A stretch of 52,768 nucleotides of DNA from Chitinophagaceae bacterium (GTDB lineage Bacteria > Bacteroidota > Bacteroidia > Chitinophagales > Chitinophagaceae): positions 1 through 52,768 of the forward strand of contig CANCAY010000014.1 in NCBI GenBank assembly GCA_947374225.1. The letters are read 5' to 3'. The notes under the pieces are model-generated. The model did not search any database. It worked only from the letters and a program-made list of their open reading frames with translations, and was not told the DNA's origin. Below, piece by piece: positions 7,314 to 16,514 of this stretch; the first letter of the stretch is position 1; each line of letters begins with the position of its first letter. The position numbers and the translations under genes are program-made.

Positions 7314-8000
7314 TTATAATAAGTAGAAACAAGTGAATACGAATACCCACACTAAGTCTACAAAGTGCCAGTATAAACCAGCTTTCTCAATCATTAAGTA
7401 ATGCCCTCTTTGCTCAAACTTATCAGTCAATGTCATAATCAACATAATGATATTAATAACCACACCACTTAAAACGTGGAAGCCGTGGAAACCAGTAATA
7501 GTAAAGAAGAAGTTAGTGAAGTTGGTAGAAGAAGCAGTACCGTCAGCATTTAAGAACGGATTCTGTCCCCACCATGCACCTTCATGGAATAAGTGATTCC
7601 ACTCCCAAGCTTGACAGCTTAAGAAAGCGATACCACCAATAATTGTCCAAATCATATTTCTAACTACGCCGTTCTTGTCCATGTTCTTACCAGCGTGCAC
7701 TGCTAATACCATAGTTACAGAACTAACGATCAAGATAAAAGTCATTACAGACACGAACACCAATGGAGCATGAACTCCTTCTGGTGCGAATGGAAAACTT
7801 CTGAACACTTCGTTCGGGTCAGGCCATCCGTTCGTAGAAAAACGAACAGTTCCATAAGAAATTAAGAAAGCACCAAAAGTAAATGCGTCACTCATTAAGA
7901 AGTACCACATCATTACTTTTCCGTACTCTACATTAAAGGGGCTTTTACCACCTCCCCACCATTTTGCTTCTGTTGAAGAAGCGGTTGTTACATTTGACAT
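7314..8000 (-). CDS. ctaE: cytochrome c oxidase subunit III (longer paralogue)
   Basis: 228 residues from ATG 8000; an upstream in-frame TTG is less likely. Heme-copper oxidase subunit III with about five or six helices. It has WYFLMSDAFTFGAFLISYG near the N-terminus, ACQAWEWNHLFHEG in the middle, FTITGFHGFHVLSGVV and the C-terminal GLYWHFVDLVWVFVFTCFYLL. The GFHGFHV and WHFVD motifs are diagnostic. It binds lipid and shields the proton-entry side of subunit I. It is the second of two adjacent subunit III genes; both are intact, as in other Bacteroidota caa3-type operons. Confidence 0.92.
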   Translation of the reverse strand: MSNVTTASSTEAKWWGGGKSPFNVEYGKVMMWYFLMSDAFTFGAFLISYGTVRFSTNGWPDPNEVFRSFPFAPEGVHAPLVFVSVMTFILIVSSVTMVLAVHAGKNMDKNGVVRNMIWTIIGGIAFLSCQAWEWNHLFHEGAWWGQNPFLNADGTASSTNFTNFFFTITGFHGFHVLSGVVINIIMLIMTLTDKFEQRGHYLMIEKAGLYWHFVDLVWVFVFTCFYLL

Positions 8001-8085
8001 GTTCAATTACGATTTCAGTGCAAAAATATTGGCTATCAAGGATATTCGTATCAAAATACCCTACTTTTTTTGAATTTAATTAGGG

Positions 8086-8688
8086 TTATCCTACCCAGTT
8101 AAAAAATACAAAAAGATAGATCCAAAGTATATCAACAAAATGCCAATAAGTAGAAGCAAGCTCTACCGGCAAGGCATTATATGTTTTAGTTTTAGTCGAA
8201 AAGGCGCGGATGGTTACAATTAGTAAAGCAACTACCCCACCAAGTACGTGCAACATGTGAAAACTAGTAATAACCAATAAGAAAGAACCTGCAGAATTGC
8301 TTCTTGGACCTGTTAAAGCAATATTATTCGCTTCTAAAGTCATGAATCCCTGGTATTGCATTATTAAAAACACCACACCCAATATCGCAGTCAAGGTCAT
8401 AAAACCCTGATATTGATTCAATTGTTGCTCCTTGTATTTCTTAACTGCCATTTGCATGGTGAAACTGCTCACTAAAATGATAGCAGTAGAGGCCCAAAAT
8501 ACATTCGGCAAATCAAAGTCTAACCAGTTAGCTTGGCTTTTTTTAACAATATAAGCACTTGTTAAACCAGCAAAAGCCATGATAATGCTACCTAAACCCA
8601 CCCAAAGAAGGATCTGGAATTGGTGCAATTTCTTTTTCTCAGGAAGAGATGTCGTATTCTCAGGATGAGATGTCATATCTGTTGTCAT
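8086..8688 (-). CDS. cytochrome c oxidase subunit III (shorter paralogue)
   Basis: 200 residues, five helices. It carries the subunit III motifs TSFHMLHVLGGVVALL and ASTYWHFVDILWIYLFVFFNWVG. It differs clearly from the 228-aa neighbour, so this is an old pair rather than a recent copy. It lies 5 nt after ctaB and 85 nt before the next subunit III gene. The two may form a heteromeric peripheral unit, or one may act in assembly; the sequence does not say. Confidence 0.88.
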   Translation of the reverse strand: MTTDMTSHPENTTSLPEKKKLHQFQILLWVGLGSIIMAFAGLTSAYIVKKSQANWLDFDLPNVFWASTAIILVSSFTMQMAVKKYKEQQLNQYQGFMTLTAILGVVFLIMQYQGFMTLEANNIALTGPRSNSAGSFLLVITSFHMLHVLGGVVALLIVTIRAFSTKTKTYNALPVELASTYWHFVDILWIYLFVFFNWVG

Positions 8689-8693
8689 AAGAA

Positions 8694-9554
8694 TTAAAGT
8701 TTATCTGCTAAATAGGCCAGGTACACAATTGGTAAATATATATAACTGCTAAACATCACGCGACGTGCAGCAGGAACACCCATGTTTTGATATAAACGAA
8801 CACATTGAACCACCATAAAAATATTCGCTACTAATACGATCCACTTACTTATTTCACCTGTAAGACCAAAGTAGTTAGGAAGGAAGCCAATTGGGATCAT
8901 GAGTACCGCATACATTATAGATTGCAAAGCCGTGAATCTAGTTGGACCTTCTTTAGCAGGTAATAATTTGAAACCCACTTTAGAATAATCGTTATGAGAA
9001 ACCCAAGCAATTGCCCAAAAATGAGGGAACTGCCAAAGAAACTGAACTAAAAACAAAGACCAACCTGCTAAACTAAAATCGTCATTACCAGCAACCCAAC
9101 CAATCAAACAAGGTAAAGCACCAGGGAAAGCACCTACTAAAACTGCGATAGAGTTAATCTTTTTAAGCGGCGTATAAATAAACGCATATAAGAATAAACT
9201 AAAAGCAGAAAGTAAGGCAGACGAGATATTGAAATAATACCACATCAATGCCACTCCCAAAATACCAGCAATAAGAGCAAATGTATAAGCAGTTTTTTGA
9301 GACATTCTACCAGACGCCACAGGGCGATTGGCTGTACGTTTCATTTGAGCGTCTGTATCTTTTTCAACCGCCTGATTAATTGCGTTAGCACTACCAGTAA
9401 TACATAAGCCTGCAAAAAATAAAATCAAAATCATCTTCCAGTCGTAAGCAGCAACTTTAGGAGCCAACAAATAACAAATAACACAAGTGAACACCACAGT
9501 AAAACTGAGGGTAAACTTCATTAATTGACTATAGTTTTTTAATGTTGCTTTCAC
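8694..9554 (-). CDS. ctaB: protoheme IX farnesyltransferase (heme O synthase)
   Basis: 286 residues. A UbiA-family membrane prenyltransferase that attaches farnesyl to heme B to give heme O, the precursor of the oxidase heme A. The aspartate-rich motif with NQAVEKDTDAQMKRTANRP (about residues 60-78) and the second motif region around WVSHNDYSKVGFKLLP are present, with about eight to nine helices. The start codon is GTG, 2 nt after the ctaD stop (TAA-AC-GTG), which suggests translational coupling. I did not see a ctaA (heme A synthase) gene in the window. Confidence 0.94.
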   Translation of the reverse strand: MKATLKNYSQLMKFTLSFTVVFTCVICYLLAPKVAAYDWKMILILFFAGLCITGSANAINQAVEKDTDAQMKRTANRPVASGRMSQKTAYTFALIAGILGVALMWYYFNISSALLSAFSLFLYAFIYTPLKKINSIAVLVGAFPGALPCLIGWVAGNDDFSLAGWSLFLVQFLWQFPHFWAIAWVSHNDYSKVGFKLLPAKEGPTRFTALQSIMYAVLMIPIGFLPNYFGLTGEISKWIVLVANIFMVVQCVRLYQNMGVPAARRVMFSSYIYLPIVYLAYLADKL

Positions 9555-9556
9555 GT

Positions 9557-11362
9557 TTAGTGGCCATGAGATTCATTCGCACCCACTGGAACATCTTGAG
9601 GAATAAAGTCTTGACCGTCTTTACCGTAATCATAAGGCCAACGGTGTACTTCAGGAATTTCACCAGGCCAGTTACCGTGACCAGGACGGATTGGCGTAGT
9701 CCACTCTAAAGTATTCGCTTGCCAAGGGTTCAAAGTAGTTACTTTGCGACCTTTGAAAATAGAATAGAAGAAGTTCATCAAGAATAAAAGTTGAGCAGCA
9801 AACACGATCATGGCAACAGTACTAATGAAACGGTTTAAGTCAGCGAACATCTTAAAACTTTCCCAGATACTGAAGTCAAAATAACGACGAGGCATACCCG
9901 CTAAGCCTTCATAATGCATAGGCCAGAAAATCAAGTAAGCACCAGCTAAAGTAACCCAGAAGTGAATGTACGCTAATGAATTGTTCATGTAACGACCATA
10001 CATTTTAGGGAACCAGTGGTACACACCAGCAAACATACCAAACATACTAGCCACACCCATTACAATATGGAAATGCGCAATTACGAAATAAGTATCGTGC
10101 AAGTGAATATCTAAAGCCGCGTTACCTAACCAAATACCAGTTAAACCACCAGAGATAAATAAGCTAACGAAACCGATAGCGAATAACATACCAGGAGTGA
10201 AACGGATATTACCTCTCCATAAAGTAGTCAACCAGTTGAATACTTTAATAGCAGAAGGAACGGCGATTAATAAAGTTAATAATACGAAGATAGAACCTAG
10301 GAAAGGATTCAATCCAGTAACGAACATATGGTGCGCCCAAACTAAGAAGGCCAATACTGCGATAGCAAATAAAGAACCTAACATAGCCATATAACCAAAG
10401 ATTGGTTTACGAGAGTTCACAGACATAATCTCAGACACCATACCCATGGCAGGTAATAAGATAATGTAAACCTCAGGGTGACCTAAGAACCAGAATAAAT
10501 GCTGATATAAAATAGCGCTACCGCCTTCGTTAGACAAAGCACCAACACCATTTACAAATATGTCAGACAAGTAGAAACTAGTATGGAAGTTTCTATCAAA
10601 AATTAATAAGATCATACCAGACAACAATACAGGGAAAGACAATACACCAAGAACTGCTGTAAAGAACAAAGCCCAAATTGTTAAAGGTAAACGTGTCATG
10701 CTCATACCTTTAGTACGCATATTTAATATAGTAGCAATATAGTTCAAGCCACCTAATAAAGAAGACACAATAAATAAAGCCATCGCAATAATCCATAAGT
10801 CCATACCAGACTTAGAACCTGGAGAAGCGTCACCTAATGCAGAAAGAGGAGGGTAAGCAGTCCAACCACCACTGAATGGTCCTGTTTCAACAAACATAGA
10901 AGACAACATAATGATACTTGCAGTAAAGAAGAACCAATATGATAACATGTTCATGAAAGGAGAAGCCATATCACGTGCACCAATTTGCAAAGGAATTAAG
11001 AAGTTCGCAAAAGTACCAGACAAACCAGCAGTCAATACAAAGAATACCAAAACGGTACCGTGTGTAGTAACTAAAGCATAATATGCTTCTGGAGTGATTT
11101 GACCACCTTTAGCCCATTTACCTAAGATAGACTCTAACCAAGGAAAACTTGCCTCAGGGTAACCTAATTGTAAACGGAAAAGAACGCTCATTAAACCACC
11201 CAATACTGCCCAAACCATACCTGTGATCAAGAATTGCTTCGCGATCATTTTATGGTCCATGCTGAAAACATATTTAGATAAAAATGTTTCATGATGTTCA
11301 TGATGTCCGTGATCATCGTGACCGTGACCTTCATGACTATGTAATACTTCTTCGTGACTCAT
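9557..11362 (-). CDS. ctaD: cytochrome c oxidase subunit I
   Basis: 601 residues, twelve helices. The binuclear centre is complete: WFLGHPEVYIILLP (CuB His and cross-linked Tyr), VWAHHMFVTG (two CuB His) and DTYFVIAHFHIVMG (heme ligands). It reduces oxygen to water and pumps protons. The N-terminus before the first helix is extremely His-rich (HSHEGHGHDDHGHHEHHE), which could bind copper or other metals. There is no fused subunit III domain. It sits between ctaC (58 nt gap) and ctaB (2 nt). Confidence 0.97.
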   Translation of the reverse strand: MSHEEVLHSHEGHGHDDHGHHEHHETFLSKYVFSMDHKMIAKQFLITGMVWAVLGGLMSVLFRLQLGYPEASFPWLESILGKWAKGGQITPEAYYALVTTHGTVLVFFVLTAGLSGTFANFLIPLQIGARDMASPFMNMLSYWFFFTASIIMLSSMFVETGPFSGGWTAYPPLSALGDASPGSKSGMDLWIIAMALFIVSSLLGGLNYIATILNMRTKGMSMTRLPLTIWALFFTAVLGVLSFPVLLSGMILLIFDRNFHTSFYLSDIFVNGVGALSNEGGSAILYQHLFWFLGHPEVYIILLPAMGMVSEIMSVNSRKPIFGYMAMLGSLFAIAVLAFLVWAHHMFVTGLNPFLGSIFVLLTLLIAVPSAIKVFNWLTTLWRGNIRFTPGMLFAIGFVSLFISGGLTGIWLGNAALDIHLHDTYFVIAHFHIVMGVASMFGMFAGVYHWFPKMYGRYMNNSLAYIHFWVTLAGAYLIFWPMHYEGLAGMPRRYFDFSIWESFKMFADLNRFISTVAMIVFAAQLLFLMNFFYSIFKGRKVTTLNPWQANTLEWTTPIRPGHGNWPGEIPEVHRWPYDYGKDGQDFIPQDVPVGANESHGH

Positions 11363-11420
11363 ACCGTTCTATTTAAATAAGTTTATTTCTTAATTATTTT
11401 ATCAACTAATTATTTTCAAA

Positions 11421-12473
11421 TTACATTTTAGCAGAAGCAACTTTAGCTGTACTGTCTGTAGTAGCTGCTGCAGGAACTGCTGTCGGATCTTTATCAGGGA
11501 ACGCTGTGTAATATTGAGGTTTTTGTTTAGCCATCCATAAATCGTACTCTTCTTGATCTACTACTTCAATAATACCTTTCATAGAGTAGTGACCGTTACC
11601 ACACATTTGATCACAAGAAATTTCATAAGCGAAATTAGGATTACCCGTTTTCTCTCTCATTTCTTTAGTCGTGTATAGAGGAGTGAACCACATAGTAGTT
11701 GGAATACCAGGAACAGCGTCCATCTTCAAACGGAAATGAGATAAACCAACATCATGCACAACGTCTCTTGAACCAATGATTAATTTAACAGGAGTACCTT
11801 TAACAACATACATTGTTTGTTCAGTTAAGATATCGTCTTGAGAATATTTGTCGTCCCAGATAATACCAACAGAGTTAGTAGCAGGGTCAATATTCTTGTA
11901 ATATTTTTTACCAAAAATAGCGTCATGACCTGGGTAACGGAAGATCCATCCAAATTGCTTACCAGTTACTTCAATCACCATTGCATTCTTAGGAGCTTCG
12001 CCAGTAAAGAAGAACCAGTTACGTAAACCGAATACCACTAACACTGTTAAAGTGATGGCAGGAATTGCAGTCCAGATTAACTCCAACTTTGTGCTATGCG
12101 CAAAGAAGAATACTTTTCTGTTTTCGTTTTCTTGGTATTTATAAGCAAACCAGAATAATAAAATTTGTGTAATCACAAACACGATACCAGTAATCGCTAA
12201 AGTGATAAAAAGCATTTGATCTACTTTTTCACCTTGCACACTAGCAGCGCCTTGTGCTAATAAAGTTTTAGGGTATAGGTATACGTTACAAAGGTAAACG
12301 CCTACAAGGCCTAATACTAAAAACACGACCATCAAAAAACCATTGATCTTGTTATTTTGTTTGCGACTTTCTTCCTCTCCTTTCAGGATAGAAACATACT
12401 CGCTCGCTTTAGCGATTTGGAAAATCACTATAAATATAAGCGCGATAATTGCTATGGATAAATATAAACTCAT
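11421..12473 (-). CDS. ctaC: cytochrome c oxidase subunit II
   Basis: 350 residues. One extra N-terminal helix precedes the usual two-helix hairpin, then a periplasmic cupredoxin domain. The CuA ligands are complete: HDVGLSHFRLKMDAVPG (His) and CDQMCGNGHYSM (Cys, Cys, His, Met). There is no C-terminal cytochrome c domain, so it is not a fused caa3-type subunit; electrons must come from the monoheme ActE or a separate cytochrome. The C-terminal tail is rich in Ala and Thr. It follows actF by 36 nt, linking ACIII to the oxidase in one operon. Confidence 0.95.
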   Translation of the reverse strand: MSLYLSIAIIALIFIVIFQIAKASEYVSILKGEEESRKQNNKINGFLMVVFLVLGLVGVYLCNVYLYPKTLLAQGAASVQGEKVDQMLFITLAITGIVFVITQILLFWFAYKYQENENRKVFFFAHSTKLELIWTAIPAITLTVLVVFGLRNWFFFTGEAPKNAMVIEVTGKQFGWIFRYPGHDAIFGKKYYKNIDPATNSVGIIWDDKYSQDDILTEQTMYVVKGTPVKLIIGSRDVVHDVGLSHFRLKMDAVPGIPTTMWFTPLYTTKEMREKTGNPNFAYEISCDQMCGNGHYSMKGIIEVVDQEEYDLWMAKQKPQYYTAFPDKDPTAVPAAATTDSTAKVASAKM

Positions 12474-12509
12474 AATCGTTTTTCTATTTTTCTCGTTTCT
12501 TTTTAAATA

Positions 12510-13739
12510 TTATGTGTGGTGAATAACACTTTCTTTAAGGAAAGGATGGTATTTCGCAATCAAAGGCTTGCTAGCCAAAGCGCGTGCAACCATCAATATC
12601 ATAACACCAACAAAGAAAGACAACACACCAAAATCCAACCAACCTAAACTAACGTGCTCCTTCATTAAACTACCCATTACCATTTGGTAAAAATCGATCC
12701 AGTGACCAAACATAATTAACACAGCCATAAATGCCACTAAAGTAAAATTACGTTTAGCAGAACGCTTCATTAAAATAATCAATGGAGCAAGGAAGTTGAT
12801 AATTAAGTTCAAGAAGAAAATAGGTTTGTAAGGACCTTGAACACGATGCTTAAAGTAAACTACTTCCTCAGGAATATTAGCGTACCAAATTAACATGTAT
12901 TGAGAGAACCATAAATAAGTCCAGAATATAGAGAAGGCAAACATGTATTTAGCAAGGTCATGTAAATGCTCGCTATTAGATAATTCCATGTACCCTTTGT
13001 TCTTCATGTAGATTAACCATACCGCTAATAAAGACATACCCGCAACAAAAGAACTAGCGAAAGTATACCAGCTATACATAGTAGAATACCAATGCGCGTC
13101 GATACTCATCAACCATAACCAAGGAATAGTAGAAGCAACAGTTAAACCAAACCACACTAAGAAAAATCCAGAACGAACCATGCTCTTAATGTTGAAAGCT
13201 TTAGCTGTTTCGTTGTCCATTGGAGCAACGTCAGCTTCATTACTTAATTGACGCATTCTGTATCCAAAATAAGACCATAAAACAATAGCTAATGTAGTCC
13301 AGATAATAAAGAAAGTAGGGTTTAAGAAACCAGACTTACCTTTTAAGATAGGATCTTTCGCAACCGCTTCAGCATCTAACCAATGGTAGATATGGTGCTT
13401 GTCGCTCACTACTACATAAATTAATACTGCAAAAGTAATAGCACCAAAAACAGGCACTAAAGTAGAAATGGCTTCTGCGATTCTTCTGAAAGATTGCATC
13501 CATGCTGCTTGCGCCATAGTATTAAAACATAGGAAGAACATAGAAGCATTACAAATTAATGTCCAGAAGATAGTGTTGTACATTAAAGTACCCCAAAAGT
13601 GTACTTGCTCATGCTCGTCTGTGCTAAAGCCTTTGGTAAACATACCGTATAACAAGGCAACTGCTCCAACGCCAATTAAAGCGTAAGACCACGTTTTAAG
13701 TTTACCAGGAATTTCGAATTGCTCTTTAATAGATGCCAT
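12510..13739 (-). CDS. actF: Alternative Complex III subunit F (NrfD-like membrane subunit)
   Basis: 409 residues from the ATG at 13739; a GTG stands just before it. About ten membrane helices of the NrfD/PsrC type, related to ActC. It includes WLMSIDAHWYSTMYSWY and FWTYLWFSQYMLIWYANIPEE, typical of the quinol:cytochrome c oxidoreductase membrane subunit. It packs against ActC and probably belongs to the proton path rather than the main quinol site. It starts 3 nt after the actE stop. Confidence 0.93.
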   Translation of the reverse strand: MASIKEQFEIPGKLKTWSYALIGVGAVALLYGMFTKGFSTDEHEQVHFWGTLMYNTIFWTLICNASMFFLCFNTMAQAAWMQSFRRIAEAISTLVPVFGAITFAVLIYVVVSDKHHIYHWLDAEAVAKDPILKGKSGFLNPTFFIIWTTLAIVLWSYFGYRMRQLSNEADVAPMDNETAKAFNIKSMVRSGFFLVWFGLTVASTIPWLWLMSIDAHWYSTMYSWYTFASSFVAGMSLLAVWLIYMKNKGYMELSNSEHLHDLAKYMFAFSIFWTYLWFSQYMLIWYANIPEEVVYFKHRVQGPYKPIFFLNLIINFLAPLIILMKRSAKRNFTLVAFMAVLIMFGHWIDFYQMVMGSLMKEHVSLGWLDFGVLSFFVGVMILMVARALASKPLIAKYHPFLKESVIHHT

Positions 13740-13742
13740 CAC

Positions 13743-14330
13743 TTATTTCTTTTGTTTGTCTTTAATATATTTAATCACCATCCAACGTTGACGCTTGTTT
13801 AATTGAGAAGCATAAGAACCCATTAAGTTCTTACCGTATGTTACAGAATAAAACATTTGACCAGCAGGCATGCTCTCATACTTAATATCACCCACTAAAG
13901 TTGCAGGCTTAGCAGCATAAGGACCATTACCGTCTTTGTACAAAGGACCGTTACCATTTAATTTAGCACCATGACAAATGCCACAGTTAATTAAATATAA
14001 ACGCTCTGCTTCTTTTGCATCTCTTTCAGATAAAGAATCAATAGGATTCATTACAGATTTAGAAGCATTGTAATTAGTTGTATCACCAGCAGCATCTTTA
14101 GCATAAGGGAAAGGCATTTCCTGACCACGAGCTATTGTACCAGCAACTGGACGGTTGTCATAGTTGATTCCTTTTTCAGCAAGATTGCTATGGTCTGCGT
14201 AAGTTTCGTAGGCACGACTATAGGCCATGTCAGGCATATAGATAGAACCCGGAGTTCGCTTAACATCAGAGCAGCTTACTAAGGCAACCACCGCAACTAA
14301 AAAACTTATTATTAAATATTTTTTCATCAT
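13743..14330 (-). CDS. actE: Alternative Complex III subunit E, monoheme cytochrome c lipoprotein
   Basis: 195 residues. A signal peptide with lipobox (VVALVSCSD, Cys at about 20) anchors it to the periplasmic face. One heme-binding CxxCH is present (NCGICHGAKLNGNGP, about residues 115-129), and the axial Met is probably in ESMPAGQMFYSVTYG. It passes electrons from the ActA hemes to the oxidase or a soluble cytochrome. It lies between actD and actF, the usual order in this complex. Confidence 0.94.
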   Translation of the reverse strand: MMKKYLIISFLVAVVALVSCSDVKRTPGSIYMPDMAYSRAYETYADHSNLAEKGINYDNRPVAGTIARGQEMPFPYAKDAAGDTTNYNASKSVMNPIDSLSERDAKEAERLYLINCGICHGAKLNGNGPLYKDGNGPYAAKPATLVGDIKYESMPAGQMFYSVTYGKNLMGSYASQLNKRQRWMVIKYIKDKQKK

Positions 14331-14379
14331 GTATATCTTAATCAGGTTAATTTTTTCTTTTGATCAAATCTGAACTTGC

Positions 14380-14967
14380 TTACGCTAATTGCTTATTGTT
14401 ATATAAATTATCGTTGTCATTATCGTAAGTGCCAAACCACCATCCGTCTTCTGCAATTTGAACGTCTGTTTCTAAAGCGCCATTACTACTTAATAAAGCT
14501 TTTAGGTCGTCTGTATTTGTTTTATCAGAACACTCAATAACCATTACAAATAAATCGTCAGTAGCTCTATTATGGAAACGGTGTTTTTTAACACCAGGAG
14601 CTAATTGACATAAGTAACAAAAAGTAAGCACCATACCAACGGCAGCAAACAAAACTGTTAACTCAAATATGATAGGTATCCAAGCTGGTAAAGCAAAGTG
14701 AGGTTTACCACCAATGTTTAAAGGCCAGTCTTTTGTAAATATCCAGCTGATACAGCTAATTGCTGTAGTAGTACCTGTGATACCATAAATAAAACCAGCA
14801 GTGTGTAAACTAGTTTCGCGCATACCTAATGCGTGGTCTAAACCATGCACGGCAAACGGAGTGTACACATCTTTAATTTTATAACCAGCAGCGCGCACTT
14901 GCTTAACTGCAGGAAACAAAACGGCTTCATCATCAAAACAGCCAACTACGAATTTCTTTTGTGCCAT
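14380..14967 (-). CDS. actD: Alternative Complex III subunit D (DUF3341)
   Basis: 195 residues from ATG 14967; an in-frame TTG 12 nt upstream is less likely. DUF3341: a cytoplasmic ferredoxin-like N-terminal part (VVGCFDDEAVLFPAVKQVRA), two membrane helices in the middle (about residues 60-80 and 100-125) and a short cytoplasmic end with DGWWFGTYD. It has no cofactor; it is a structural subunit that holds ActC and ActF. Confidence 0.93.
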   Translation of the reverse strand: MAQKKFVVGCFDDEAVLFPAVKQVRAAGYKIKDVYTPFAVHGLDHALGMRETSLHTAGFIYGITGTTTAISCISWIFTKDWPLNIGGKPHFALPAWIPIIFELTVLFAAVGMVLTFCYLCQLAPGVKKHRFHNRATDDLFVMVIECSDKTNTDDLKALLSSNGALETDVQIAEDGWWFGTYDNDNDNLYNNKQLA

Positions 14968-15007
14968 AATTATTATCAATTAATATTCAGATCCCAATAA
15001 TTTTATT

Positions 15008-16453
15008 TTAGTGAGCGTGTGCTTGATCGTGAACAAATGATTCAAGTTCTTGCGCTTCAATTTTTTCCATACCTGGTTTGAAAGATTCACCACTTCTCTT
15101 AAGTACATATTTAATTTCTGCCACAGCAATAACTGGGAAGTATTTAGCAAATAAGAAGAAGCAAGTAAAGAACAATCCGAAAGTACCTACGTAGAAACCA
15201 ATTTCCCAAATAGTAGGGCTATAGTAAACAGACCAGCTAGAAGGTAAGTAGTCACGATACAATGAAGTAACAATAATTACAAAACGCTCGAACCACATAC
15301 CAATGTTTACAATGATACTCATGAAGAAAGTAACGAAAACGTTTCTTCTCATTTTTCTAGACCAGAAAATTTGAGGAGACAATACGTTACAAGCCATCAT
15401 ACCCCAATAGCTCCAACCGTATGGGCTAAATAAATAAGCACGGCTATACCAGAAAGTGTAACCCTCATATTTATTTTGAGAATACCAACCCATAAATAAT
15501 TCTGTTAAGTAAGCGATACCAACAATAGAACCTGTTAATACAATTACTTTATTCATTAAGTCAATGTGACCAATAGTGATATAGTCTTCTAAACCGAATA
15601 CTTTTCTTACAATGATCAACAAACTTTGTACCATGGCGAAACCAGAGAAGATCGCACCCGCAACGAAGTAAGGAGGGAAGATAGTAGTATGCCATCCAGG
15701 AATTACTGAAGTAGCAAAGTCAAAAGATACAATAGTGTGTACAGAAAGTACAAGTGGTGTAGACAAACCTGCTAACACTAAAGACAAACTCTCGTGACGT
15801 TGCCAGTGTTTAGTAGAACCAGTCCAACCAAAAGAAGCGATACCATATAATTTCTTTCTCAATTTTGTAAATGCTCTATCACGAACGGTAGCAAAATCTG
15901 GAATTAAACCAGAGTACCAGAATAATAATGAAACGGTGAAATAAGTAGAGATCGCAAATACGTCCCATAATAAAGGAGAGTTAAAGTTCACCCATAATGG
16001 ACCGCGAGAGTTAGGATAAGGCATTACAAAGAAAGCCATCCAAACACGACCCATGTGGAAGATAGGAAACTGACCAGCACACATAACGGCAAAAATTGTC
16101 ATGGCTTCTGCAGCACGGTTAACTCCTGTTCTCCAACCTTGACGGAACAATAATAATACGGCAGAAATCAAAGTACCCGCGTGACCAATACCAACCCACC
16201 ATACGAAGTTGGTAATATCCCAACCCCATCCAATAGTTTTGTTCAAGTTCCATTGACCAATACCGTAAGTCACCTCACGATAAACGCTATAAGCACCAAA
16301 CATAAGTAAGGTAACAGCGATGAAAAAACCAATGTACCATAAACGAGATGGCTTGGCTTCGATAGGTCGCACAATGTCTTCAGTTACTTGAGCATAGGTT
16401 TTGTTACCGTATACTAAGGGTTCGCGCAGTTGTGATTCGTACTTTAAATGCAT
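15008..16453 (-). CDS. actC: Alternative Complex III subunit C (NrfD-like, quinol site)
   Basis: 481 residues, about ten helices, NrfD/PsrC family. Segments such as WWVGIGHAGTLISAVLLLF, RAAEAMTIFAVMCAGQFPI, HMGRVWMAFF and SVHTIVSFDFATSVIPGWH are typical. By homology with solved ACIII structures it holds the menaquinol oxidation site next to the Fe-S subunit ActB. The N-terminal segment with EDIVRPIEAKP is also usual for the family. It follows actB by 61 nt. Confidence 0.95.
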   Translation of the reverse strand: MHLKYESQLREPLVYGNKTYAQVTEDIVRPIEAKPSRLWYIGFFIAVTLLMFGAYSVYREVTYGIGQWNLNKTIGWGWDITNFVWWVGIGHAGTLISAVLLLFRQGWRTGVNRAAEAMTIFAVMCAGQFPIFHMGRVWMAFFVMPYPNSRGPLWVNFNSPLLWDVFAISTYFTVSLLFWYSGLIPDFATVRDRAFTKLRKKLYGIASFGWTGSTKHWQRHESLSLVLAGLSTPLVLSVHTIVSFDFATSVIPGWHTTIFPPYFVAGAIFSGFAMVQSLLIIVRKVFGLEDYITIGHIDLMNKVIVLTGSIVGIAYLTELFMGWYSQNKYEGYTFWYSRAYLFSPYGWSYWGMMACNVLSPQIFWSRKMRRNVFVTFFMSIIVNIGMWFERFVIIVTSLYRDYLPSSWSVYYSPTIWEIGFYVGTFGLFFTCFFLFAKYFPVIAVAEIKYVLKRSGESFKPGMEKIEAQELESFVHDQAHAH

Positions 16454-16514
16454 CTTATTCTATTTCAATTTTTTTATAACTATCAACCTTTTTATAAAAC
16501 TCTCTTTTAATTTA

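Noticed and set aside
7314..8688. Recent duplication of subunit III
   Set aside because: The two proteins are well diverged, and pairs of subunit III genes are usual in Bacteroidota oxidase operons.
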